This document shows, one piece after another, positions 33,532 through 42,200 of a stretch of DNA of 64,000 nt (within the stretch, counting starts at the first letter, position 1; every line of letters begins with the position of its first letter). The position numbers and the translations under genes are program-made. The notes under the pieces are model-generated. The model saw only the letters and a program-made list of their open reading frames with translations, was not told the origin of the DNA and made no database searches. Source of the stretch: Virgisporangium aurantiacum (GTDB taxonomy: Bacteria; Actinomycetota; Actinomycetes; Mycobacteriales; Micromonosporaceae); assembly GCF_016863635.1 (NCBI RefSeq), contig NZ_BOPG01000006.1, forward strand, positions 1-64,000. Reading direction: 5' to 3'.

Positions 33532-36381
33532 GTGGCGATTTCGCTTCCTGGCGAGGATCGGCTTCCACCAGGCGCGGTGCGCGACCTTATCGTTGCCCTG
33601 CATCAGCTGTACGTCGCCGCCGGCCGGCCGTCGGGGCGCATCATCAGTCGGACGGCGTTCAAGACGCCGGGAGTCGAGCGCGTTTCGCACGAGACCGCCA
33701 TCGGCTTTCTCCGGGGGCGTAGCGTGCCGGCGGGCTTCGGGCGTCTCAAAGCGGTGGTCGTCGTCCTCAACGACCTTTCGACGCCGCGCGGCGATCCCGA
33801 AGCCGTCATCACCCGGTTCAATGCGCTGTGGGCCGCGGCGATCGAGGCCGGCACCGCGCCGGTCGCGGAGACCACGGTTGTCAAATCGACGCCGGAGCCG
33901 GTCAAGACGCCGACGCCGGACGAGCCGGTCGTCGACCGGCTCATCGGGACCGCGCCACCCTCGAACCCGCTGTTCACCGGCCGCGAGGCCCTGCTCGAAG
34001 CGGTGCACCAGCACCACCTGGAGCACCCGGGCACGCCGCTGGTGCTGTTCGGGCCGAGCGGTGCCGGAAAGACCCAGCTCGCCCGCGAGTACGCCCGCCG
34101 GTTCGGCGACGCCTACCTGGAGTCGTGGTGGGTGGCCGGCGGCGACTACCAGGCGGCGCGGGCGTCGATGGTCGCCCTGGCCGAGCGGCTCGGGCCGGCG
34201 CGGCCCGACGACGAGCAGACGATCGACGCGGCGCTGAGCCGGCTCGACAGTTACCTGGTGATCTTCGACGGCGTCGAGGGCACCGCGATCCGCCAGCTGC
34301 TGCCCCGCATCGGTGGCCACGTCATCGTCACCACGCGGGACCCGGCCTGGGCGAACGACGGGTCGTACCACCACATCGGGGTGCCCGACTTCGACCTGAC
34401 CGAGGCCGTCCGGTACCTGCGCGACCGCGACGCGCGGCTGACCCCCGCCGCCGCCACCGACCTCGCCCGGGCCGTGGGTCCGCTGCCGCTCGCGGTGGAA
34501 CAGGCCGTCGCGGTGCGGCTGGAAGAAGATACAGAGGACGATCTGCTCGCCCGGTTCGACGGGCCCGACCCCTGGCCGGCCACGACGCCGATGCACTACC
34601 CGCAGACGGTGGAGGCGTTGGTCAGGTCCACGATGGACAGACTCGCCACCACCCATCCGGACGCCGCCACGGTGCTCGAACTGTTCGCCTGGTTCGGACC
34701 GGCGCCGGTGCCGGTACCGCTGCTGCGGCAGGGCCGCAGCGACGACCTGCCATCGGGCCTGGCGGCCATCCTGGGCAACCCGATCCACCTCCGCCGCACG
34801 GTCGCGACGATCGTCGCCACCGGCCTGGTTCGGCTGTTCACCGAGGGCGAGCGGATGGAGATGCAGCCGCTGGTGCGGCTGGCGTTGCGGGCCACGCTCA
34901 GCCCGCAGGCCAGCGACCGGGCGATGCGCGGCGTCCACGCGATCCTCGCCGACGCCAACCCCGGCCCGCCCGACACGCTCGCGATCCTCGAGATGCACCG
35001 GGCGATGGCGCCGCACCTGCTGCCGGCCGGGCTGGTCGGGTCCGACCTTCCCAGGGCACAGCAGGCCGTCTACGACCAGATCCGGTACCACTACCTCGAC
35101 AACCGGTTCGCCCACGCCCGCGACCTGGGCGAGGCGGCCGTCGCGGCGTGGCAGCAGCCGGACCTGCTCGGGCCCGACCACCACCTCGTCATGCTGGCGA
35201 CGCGGGAACTGGCCAACGCGTTGCGGGCGCTGGGCCGCTACGAGCAGTCGAGAAACCTCGCCGAGACGACCTACACCCAGCTCCGGTCCGATCCGCGGTA
35301 CGGCCCCGGCCACGTCGACACGCTGGCGATGGCCGCGAGCTACGCGGCCGACCTGCGCATCGCCGGCGCCTACCCGGAGGCGCTGAGCCGCGACGAGGAC
35401 ACCCACGCCCGGCTGACGCAGTTCCACGGCGCCAACGCCGAACGGACCGCCCGGTACCACCAGAACGTCGCCATCGACCTGCGGCTGCTCGGCCGGTTCG
35501 ACGAGGCGGCCGCGATCGACGAGGCGGAACTGGCCGTGCACCGCACCCGGGGCGACGCCCACCGGGTGACGCTGCAGTCCGTCCACGCCCTCGCCGCGGA
35601 CCTGTACGGGCTCGGCCAGTACGAGCAGGCGCTCGCGTTGCAGCGTCCGGCGCTGGACCTCGCCCGGCGCACGCTCGACGAGACCGACGGCGTGGTGCTC
35701 GCCGCCACCCGGATGGTCGCGGTGCTCCAGCGCCGGCTCGGCAACGCGCGGGCGGCCGTCGAGCTCCTGCTGCCCGCGTACGAGGCCTGCGTGACCGTGT
35801 TCGGCGCCAAGCACGAGCACCCGATGGCCACCGCCATGAGCCTCGCCAACGCGCTGCGCGAGCGCGGCCAGACCGGGCAGGCCTATCCGCAGGCGCTGGA
35901 GACCGTCCCGCTGTACCAGAAGGTGCTCGGCGCGCGGAATCCGTTGACGCTCGCGGCGGAGGTGAACTTCGCGGCCATCCTGCGCGGCCAGGGCAAGCTC
36001 CAGGCGGCGTGGCACGCCAACGACGTCGCGCTGCAGAGGCTGCGGGACGCCGTGGGCGAGCGCCACCCGTTCACGGTGGTCGCCATGATCAACCTGGCCA
36101 CCGACCTGGCGCTGAACGGCGACACGGCCGGGGCGCACGCGATGTCGGAGCAGGCGTACGCCGTCGCCCTGGAGGTGTGCGGACCCCGGCACCCCGACGC
36201 GCTCGCGGCCGCGGCGAACCTCGCGCTCGACCGGGCCGCCGCCGGACAGCGCGAGGTGTCGGACCTCCGCGACCAGACGCTCGTCGGGCTGCGCTGGGCG
36301 CTGGGACCCAAGCACCCGATGGTGCGCCGGGTGGCGCAGGGCGAGCGCGTCGTCTGCGACATCGAGCCGCCGTCGACCTGA
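33532..36381 (+). CDS. FxSxx-COOH system NB-ARC/tetratricopeptide protein (first copy)
   Basis: 949 residues from the GTG at 33532 (GGAG 6 nt upstream). A short N-terminal domain resembles the helix-turn-helix of actinobacterial regulators (LPPGAVRDLIVALHQLYVAA, SHETAIGFLRG). After a Pro-rich linker comes FTGREALLEAV and a STAND/NB-ARC ATPase with Walker A GPSGAGKTQ (Lys180) and Walker B YLVIFDGVE (Asp246), TTRDPAW and PLPLAVEQA. From about 520 to the end are tandem TPRs (ELANALRALGRYEQSRNLAE and so on). It ends in CDIEPPST. The NCBI family is the FxSxx-COOH system tetratricopeptide repeat protein. It lies just upstream of the precursor on the same strand; its biochemical role is undetermined. 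Confidence 0.88.
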   Translation: MAISLPGEDRLPPGAVRDLIVALHQLYVAAGRPSGRIISRTAFKTPGVERVSHETAIGFLRGRSVPAGFGRLKAVVVVLNDLSTPRGDPEAVITRFNALWAAAIEAGTAPVAETTVVKSTPEPVKTPTPDEPVVDRLIGTAPPSNPLFTGREALLEAVHQHHLEHPGTPLVLFGPSGAGKTQLAREYARRFGDAYLESWWVAGGDYQAARASMVALAERLGPARPDDEQTIDAALSRLDSYLVIFDGVEGTAIRQLLPRIGGHVIVTTRDPAWANDGSYHHIGVPDFDLTEAVRYLRDRDARLTPAAATDLARAVGPLPLAVEQAVAVRLEEDTEDDLLARFDGPDPWPATTPMHYPQTVEALVRSTMDRLATTHPDAATVLELFAWFGPAPVPVPLLRQGRSDDLPSGLAAILGNPIHLRRTVATIVATGLVRLFTEGERMEMQPLVRLALRATLSPQASDRAMRGVHAILADANPGPPDTLAILEMHRAMAPHLLPAGLVGSDLPRAQQAVYDQIRYHYLDNRFAHARDLGEAAVAAWQQPDLLGPDHHLVMLATRELANALRALGRYEQSRNLAETTYTQLRSDPRYGPGHVDTLAMAASYAADLRIAGAYPEALSRDEDTHARLTQFHGANAERTARYHQNVAIDLRLLGRFDEAAAIDEAELAVHRTRGDAHRVTLQSVHALAADLYGLGQYEQALALQRPALDLARRTLDETDGVVLAATRMVAVLQRRLGNARAAVELLLPAYEACVTVFGAKHEHPMATAMSLANALRERGQTGQAYPQALETVPLYQKVLGARNPLTLAAEVNFAAILRGQGKLQAAWHANDVALQRLRDAVGERHPFTVVAMINLATDLALNGDTAGAHAMSEQAYAVALEVCGPRHPDALAAAANLALDRAAAGQREVSDLRDQTLVGLRWALGPKHPMVRRVAQGERVVCDIEPPST

Positions 36382-36423
36382 CACAAACCGGATTCAGACA
36401 ACGACAGACAGCAACAGACAGGC

Positions 36424-36498
36424 CTTGACGGCGCCAAACCCCGACAAATGACCTTGACGGATTTTGACAGCGCCCGCGCCCTTGGCAAGGTTTGACGC
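36424..36498. promoter_or_regulatory. Cluster of TTGAC repeats upstream of the RiPP precursor
   Basis: TTGACGG at 36425-36431 and 36454-36460 (both preceded by CC), TTGACAG at 36464-36470 and TTGACGC at 36492-36498. CTTGACA also occurs twice before the TPR gene (33414-33420 and 33499-33505). One copy may be a -35 element, and TAGGCT (36540-36545) is a possible -10 for a later start, but the repetition suggests protein-binding sites. The 196-nt gap holds no other gene. Confidence 0.35.
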
Positions 36499-36577
36499 AT
36501 TCCGGCTTGTCGTCTGACCGCCGTCGGGTGCGATCTGACTAGGCTCCCCCGTGGGGGAACTTGGCCGGAGGTCGATG

Positions 36578-36760
36578 ATGAGTGCCGTTTCCGATCCGGA
36601 AGCCGTGTGGCGCCCGCTGATCGACGTCTCGGGAGTGTCGCTCACCGAGCTGACCAACCGCGGCGACGACGTCATCGCGCGGGCCGTTCAACAGGTGCTG
36701 CGCAGCCTGGACGATCCGAACGGCGTCATCTCCGCGTTCGAGTCGTTCGTCGAGACGTGA
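36578..36760 (+). CDS. fxsA: FxSxx-COOH-type RiPP precursor peptide
   Basis: 60 residues. Two adjacent ATGs (36575 and 36578) follow GGAGG (36567-36571); the second has the better 6-nt spacing. The leader carries the family pattern LIDVSGVSLTELTN and VIARAVQQVLRSLDDPNGVISAF. The C-terminus is FESFVET: Phe54-Glu55-Ser56 is the FxS core, followed by four residues instead of the usual two. In characterised relatives, to my knowledge, the radical SAM partner joins the Phe ring to the Ser beta-carbon, making a three-residue cyclophane. The stop overlaps the maturase GTG, fixing the pair. The mature product and its function are unknown. Confidence 0.88.
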   Translation: MSAVSDPEAVWRPLIDVSGVSLTELTNRGDDVIARAVQQVLRSLDDPNGVISAFESFVET

Positions 36761-38001
36761 CCTCCGTCGCGCGGGCCCGCGCCGTTCACGACCGGGCCGC
36801 GCCGTGGCCCTACCGCGAACTCGACGTTCCGGCCCGGATCGCCGCCGGCTGGCGGCCGACGCCGGTGCGCGACGTCGTCCTCAAGGTCCACCAGCGGTGC
36901 AATCTCGCCTGCGACTACTGCTACGTCTACACCTCGCCCGATCAGAGCTGGCGCCGGCGTCCGGCCGCCATGCCACCGGACGTCCGGGCGGCCGCGGTGG
37001 CGGCGCTGGCCCGGCACGTCCGCCGGCACGGCCTCACCGCGGTGCGGATCGTGCTGCACGGCGGCGAGCCGTTGCTGTACCGCGCGGAGCGGCTGGCGGC
37101 GCTGGCCGACGAGGTGCGGGCCGCGCTGCCGGCGTCGTGCGCGGTCGAGATCGGCGTGCAGACGAACGGCGTCCTGCTCGACGCCCGCGCTCTCGCGGTC
37201 CTCGCGGACAGCGGGATCGCCGTCGGCGTGAGCGTCGACGGCAGCGCGGCCGACCACGACCTGCACCGGCCCACGAAGCGCGGGCGGGGCAGTTTCGCCG
37301 CCGCCGCCCGGGCACTCGAGCTGCTGCGGTTGCCGGAGAACCGGCACAGCTACGCGGGCGTGCTGTGCGTCGCCGATCCGGGCGCCGATCCGGACGCCAC
37401 CTACGACCAGCTACGGGCGCTCGCGCCACCCGCGGTGGACCTGCTGCTGCCGCACGCCAACTGGCAGTCGCCGCCGCGACACCCGGACCGGGGGCACTTC
37501 ACCGGCTCGAAGACGCCCTACGGCGACTGGCTCTGCGCCGTCTTCGACCGCTGGTACACCGACGCCGACCCGATGCGGATCCGCCTCTTCGAAGACCTGC
37601 TCAGCCTGCTGCTCGGCGGCCGCAGCCGGTCGGAGCAACTGGGCCTGAGCCCGTCGGCGGTGCTGGTCGTCGAGTCCGACGGCGCGATCGAACAGGTCGA
37701 CGCCCTGAAGTCCGCCTACGAGGGTGCCTGTGCCACGGGTCTGGACGTCCGGACGCACGACCTCGACGACGCGTTGCGCGACCCGGGTGTGGTGGCCCGC
37801 CAGATCGGCCTCGACGCGCTGGCGCGGGAGTGCCTGGACTGCGAACTGCACCGCATCTGCGGTGGCGGGCACTACGCGCACCGCTTCAGCCCGGGCAGCG
37901 GCTTCCGGAACCGCTCGGTCTACTGCGCCGACCTCCAGGTGCTGATCGAGGCCGCCCGGGACCGCGTGGAAGGCGAACTCCGCCGGATGAGCCGGGCGTG
38001 A
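36757..38001 (+). CDS. fxsB: FxsB-family radical SAM/SPASM peptide maturase
   Basis: 414 residues from the GTG overlapping the precursor stop (GTGA). The radical SAM motif CNLACDYC supplies Cys48, Cys52 and Cys55 for the SAM-binding 4Fe-4S cluster; LHGGEPLL is the GGE motif and VSVDGSAADHDLHRP a conserved SAM-fold loop. The C-terminal SPASM region has Cys359, Cys362, Cys368 (CLDCELHRICGGG) and Cys390 (SVYCADL), ligands for auxiliary clusters. The CGGGHYAHRF and GFRNRSVYCADL blocks are diagnostic of the FxsB cyclophane-forming family. It should act on the adjacent precursor and hands over to the HExxH gene through another GTGA overlap. Confidence 0.93.
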   Translation: MTSVARARAVHDRAAPWPYRELDVPARIAAGWRPTPVRDVVLKVHQRCNLACDYCYVYTSPDQSWRRRPAAMPPDVRAAAVAALARHVRRHGLTAVRIVLHGGEPLLYRAERLAALADEVRAALPASCAVEIGVQTNGVLLDARALAVLADSGIAVGVSVDGSAADHDLHRPTKRGRGSFAAAARALELLRLPENRHSYAGVLCVADPGADPDATYDQLRALAPPAVDLLLPHANWQSPPRHPDRGHFTGSKTPYGDWLCAVFDRWYTDADPMRIRLFEDLLSLLLGGRSRSEQLGLSPSAVLVVESDGAIEQVDALKSAYEGACATGLDVRTHDLDDALRDPGVVARQIGLDALARECLDCELHRICGGGHYAHRFSPGSGFRNRSVYCADLQVLIEAARDRVEGELRRMSRA

Positions 38002-39290
38002 CCACACCGACCCTGCACCTGCCACCCCCCGTCCTCGAGCGGCTCGCCGCCGGGGGCGGTGGCGCCACCGCGGTCCAACTGTTGCAACAGATCCAGGTCA
38101 GCCGGAACCTGCTGCTGATCCGGCACCTGCTGGACCGGTGGCCGGGCGACGCGCGACGGCGGGTCGACCTCGTCACGGCGCTGGACCGCGCCCGCGCCGC
38201 CGACCCGGACCGGTTCCGGCAGGTGGTCGGCGCTCCGGCCGTCGCCGCGTGGGCCGCCATCCTCGGCCGGGCGGTGGATCGCGACCGCGCGGATCCGGCC
38301 GACTTCGAGCAGTTCGCGACGCTCGCGATGGTCGCGTGCGCCCGGTGCGGGGTGGACGCGTCGGCGGAGGTGGCCACCCGGGACGGCGCCGTCTCGCTGC
38401 CCGGCGTCGGCACCGCCACCGTCGACGGCCCGACGGCCACCGTCGCCGCCGCGGGTCACCGGCTGACCGTGCGCGGCACCGCGTCCACCATCGAAGCGTC
38501 CACTGTGGATGGTCCTGGCTGGCAGGCCGTCCGGTACCTGACTGGCTCCGAAAACGGCCCCGGCATCCGCCTCGCGCTCGACGACCTCGACCCCTACCGC
38601 CACGGCCATCACGCGCCGCCGGCCCCCCGCCTCGCGCCGGCCGAGGTGGCCGAATGGCAGCGCGTCTTCGCCGCGACGTGGACGCTGCTGACCCGCCGGA
38701 TCCCGGAGCGGGCCGAGGAACTGGCGGCCGGGCTGCGGGTCCTCATTCCGCTGCACACCGACTCGCGGGCGGCCCGCAGCGCGACGATCCGGCACGTGTT
38801 CGGCGCGTTCGGCCTGACCCGGCCGACGTCGGCGCCGGACTTCGCGGTGACGCTGGTGCACGAGTTCCAGCACTCGAAGCTCAGCGCCCTGCTGGACGTC
38901 GTGCCGCTGACCGACCCCGACGACGACGGCCGCTACTTCGCGCCGTGGCGAACCGACGCCCGCCCGCTGGCCGGTCTGCTGCAAGGGGTCTACGCGTTCA
39001 TCGGCGTCGCCGACACCTGGCGCGCGCTGATCCCGGACGACCCCACCGCGACGGCCCGGTTCGCCGAGGCGCGCCTGCAGGCCGACCACGGACTCGCCGC
39101 GATCGAACGGTCGGGTGTCGAACGGCCGGGCGCCGTGACCCCCACCGGCCGCGCGTTCCTCGACCACCTGCGGCAGACCGCCGACCGCCTGCTGGCCGAA
39201 CCCGTGCCGGAGCCGATCGACCGCGCCGCCCGGAAGGCGCTCGACGACCTCCGCACCGCGTGGATCGCCCGCAACGGCACGCCGTCGTAG
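37998..39290 (+). CDS. HExxH-motif peptide hydroxylase-type protein of the FxSxx system
   Basis: 430 residues from the GTG overlapping the fxsB stop. The N-terminus (VTTPTLHLPPPVLERLAAGGGGATAVQLL) and the metal motif VHEFQHSK (His288, Glu289, His292) place it in the HExxH-motif family that accompanies FxsB. NCBI now names this family aKG-HExxH-type peptide beta-hydroxylase, so iron/2-oxoglutarate-dependent hydroxylation of the peptide is more likely than proteolysis. Further conserved-looking blocks are AVRYLTGSENGPGIRLALDDLDPYR and FAPWRTDARPLAGLLQGVYAF. It would be the second tailoring step on the precursor. The gene converges on the second TPR gene with a 7-nt gap. Confidence 0.88.
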   Translation: MTTPTLHLPPPVLERLAAGGGGATAVQLLQQIQVSRNLLLIRHLLDRWPGDARRRVDLVTALDRARAADPDRFRQVVGAPAVAAWAAILGRAVDRDRADPADFEQFATLAMVACARCGVDASAEVATRDGAVSLPGVGTATVDGPTATVAAAGHRLTVRGTASTIEASTVDGPGWQAVRYLTGSENGPGIRLALDDLDPYRHGHHAPPAPRLAPAEVAEWQRVFAATWTLLTRRIPERAEELAAGLRVLIPLHTDSRAARSATIRHVFGAFGLTRPTSAPDFAVTLVHEFQHSKLSALLDVVPLTDPDDDGRYFAPWRTDARPLAGLLQGVYAFIGVADTWRALIPDDPTATARFAEARLQADHGLAAIERSGVERPGAVTPTGRAFLDHLRQTADRLLAEPVPEPIDRAARKALDDLRTAWIARNGTPS

Positions 39291-39297
39291 GAGGGGC

Positions 39298-42200
39298 TCA
39301 GGTGGGTGGCGGCTCGATGTCGCCTTCCATCCGCCGCTTCGCCAGCACCGCCTCGAACTCCGGATGGTCGACGCCGAGAGCGCGTCGCAAACCCTCCACC
39401 GACCGCTCGTAGTACGGCGTCGCCTCCTCGTCGAATCCCATCGCCGCCAGGTCGTACGACAGGTTGGCCGCCCGCATCAGCACGTACGGGTGGTCGCCGC
39501 TGCCGTACGCGTCCTGGCTCAGCTCGTACATCTGCCGTGACAGGTCCAGCGCCGCGGCCGGATCTCCCGCCAACGCCAGGTCGCTGGCGAGCGACGTACC
39601 GGCGCAGATGGTGTAGGGGTGGTTCTCGCCCAGCACGTCGACGAGCCCGCGGTGGTTGCGCCGGCCGAGGTCGTGTGCCACCTCGAACTCGCCGCGCGCC
39701 CGCCGGATGATGGCCTCGTTGACCTGCGCGACCAGCGTCAACGGATGGGGGCCGTCGGCGTCGAAGTACTCCCGGTAGATGCGGACGGCGTCCTCGATGC
39801 GGGCCAGCGCCTCGTCGAGTTCGCCCGCCTCCCGGAGCACGTTGGCGTAGCTCATCGTCGCCGCGACCGAGAACTCGTGCACGGGCCCGAACTTCAGGTG
39901 CACCCGCTGGTGGTTCTCGCGCATCACGTCGGCCGCCTCGACCAGGTGGCCGGCCTTCCGCAGCGTGATCGCGTACGTGCGCCCGGCCAGCAGCACCCGG
40001 GGATGGTCCGGCCCGACCAGTTGCTGCAGCCGGGTGCGCCACCGCGTGATCAGCCCCAGGCCGGCCTGGTAGGAGCCCATGCCGTAGTAGTCGCGGGCCA
40101 TGTTCATGTACGCCGAGAGCTTGCGCTCGTCGTCGCCGCCGCCCGCGTCCTCCCAGGTGTGCGCGATCGACTCGTCGAGTTCCAGCGCGCTGGCGAACTG
40201 GCCCAGCATGCGGTGGTCGACCGCGAGGTTCGCCTCGGCCCGCAGCGTGTACGTGTTCCCGGGCCGGAAGATGCTGCGGTGCAGGTCGACGGAGCGCAGG
40301 TCGAAGTCGTAGGCGTCGCGGTAGCGGCCGGCGATCCGGAGGTCGGCGCCGATCTGGTTGCCGGTGACCAGCGTCAACGGGTTCCGCGGGCCGAGCAGTG
40401 GGCTGTTCTGGAAGCGGTCGTAGATGTCGCGGGTCTCGGCGCTGGCCTCCCGGCTGCGGCCCAGCGTGCGTAGCGCGTTGGCCACCTGCGCGCGGGCCAG
40501 CAGCGTCATCTCGCCGTCGGGCCCGAAGCGCGGATCGGACGTGTCACCCGTCCACGCCGACGCGGCCCGCACGGCCAGCTTGCGGCTGCCCTCGTAGTCG
40601 CCGGCGATCCACAGGTACCGGGCGTGGTCGAGCACGACCCCCCGGGCGTCGACGTCGCCGGCATTGATCATGTCGGCCGGCTTGAGATGGGCGCCGAGTT
40701 CGCGCTGCAGGTCGTGCTCGGAGACCTCGTCGGGGTCGCCCGGGTTCGCCGTCGCCAGGAGGTCCTGCACCTGCCGCTGGATCTCCGCGCGCTCGGCCTC
40801 CGGGTACGCGTCGCGGATCACCAGCTGCACGAGCCGGTGCACCTGGACCCGCCGGCTCGGGTCGACCTTCGCCAGGCCCAGGTCGCTGAGCTTGCCGACG
40901 ATCTGGTCGATCGCGATCGACTGACCGAGCTTGCGGCGCAACGGATCGGGGAGGTCGGCGTTGCGGCCCTTGCGCAGCAGGGACTGCTGGACCGGCTCAC
41001 CGCCGAGGAACGCGAACAATCCGAGCAGCTGGGCCGCCGCCTTGTCGTTGTCGTCGGGCGAGGTGCGCAACCGTTCGAGCGCGAACGACACGAACGCCAC
41101 CACCGTGCGCGGGTACTCGCTGGGCTTTCCCTCGTTCATCAGGTCCTCGACGTGCTCGTCGAGGAGGTCGATGTATTCGCGGATCGGCATCGCGGTGGCC
41201 AGGCACCAGGCCGCCGCCTGTTCCAGGGCGAGCGGCAGGTCGCCGAGCTTCTCCGCGAGCTCCTCCGCCTCGCCGGGTTCGATCCGCAGGTTTCCGTCGC
41301 GGGCGCGGTTGCGCAACAGGCGCACGCTCTCGTCGCGCTTGAACACGTCGACCTCGATCGGCTTGCCGACCGTCTCCCACCGCCGGTCGCGGGTGGTGAT
41401 GACGACGTGGCCCCGCTGCGGCGGAAGCAGGCCGCGCAGCTCCTCGGGTGCGACCGCGTTGTCGTAGACCAGCAGCCACGCCAGGTCGGTGCGGGCAAGC
41501 TCCGCGAAGACGAGCCCGGCCGTCTTCTGCCGGTTGTCGGAGACCGGGAGGTGCAGCCGCCCGGCGAGCTCGTTGAGCGACGTGAGAACCGCCGACGTCT
41601 CCTCGGCGGCGATCCACCACACCACGTCGTACTTGTCGACGTTCTGGTAGACGTACTCGGTGACGAGCTGGGTCTTGCCGACGCCGCCCAGCCCGTGCAG
41701 CGCCTGCGGGAGCACCGCGGCCGGCTCGTCGCTGCGCAGCGCGACGGCCAGCCGATCGAGCAGTTCCTCCCGGCCGGTGAAGTTGCGGTTGCGGATCGGC
41801 ACGCCGCTCCAGATGAGATCCGGCGCCTCCACAGCCGGCGCCGCACCGGGTGGCGGTTCCGCCGGCGCGGCCGCCGTCCGGACGGTCGCGAGCGTGGCCG
41901 GGTCGACCCCCAGGCCGCCGGCCACCGTCGAGATCCACCCGCGCAGCCGCTCGGCCGTGTCGTCGTCGACCCGCGCGGCGAGCCGGTTCGCGAACGACAC
42001 CACCTGCGGCACGCCGTCTTCGGGCAGTGCCAGCCGTTCCATCTGCCGGATGGCGGCGGCCCGGTCGAGCCACACCGACACGGAGTCGAGTTCCCGCGCG
42101 CCGGGCAGGCCGGTGGCCGCTTCGAAAAGCAACTCGATCGGCAGGGTGGCGATCGCCGCCCGCAGGGCCTCCCGGTCGGGCGGCGACAGGTGCGCCGGCC

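Noticed and set aside
33337..36384. A 1015-codon minus-strand frame across the first TPR gene.
   Set aside because: The plus-strand protein has intact Walker motifs and TPRs; the reverse frame is compositionally random.
37998..39290. HExxH protein read as a zinc protease that removes the leader peptide.
   Set aside because: The HEFQH motif alone suggests this, but the family that accompanies FxsB is now classed as 2-oxoglutarate-dependent peptide hydroxylases and the flanking sequence lacks a third-ligand pattern typical of gluzincins or metzincins.
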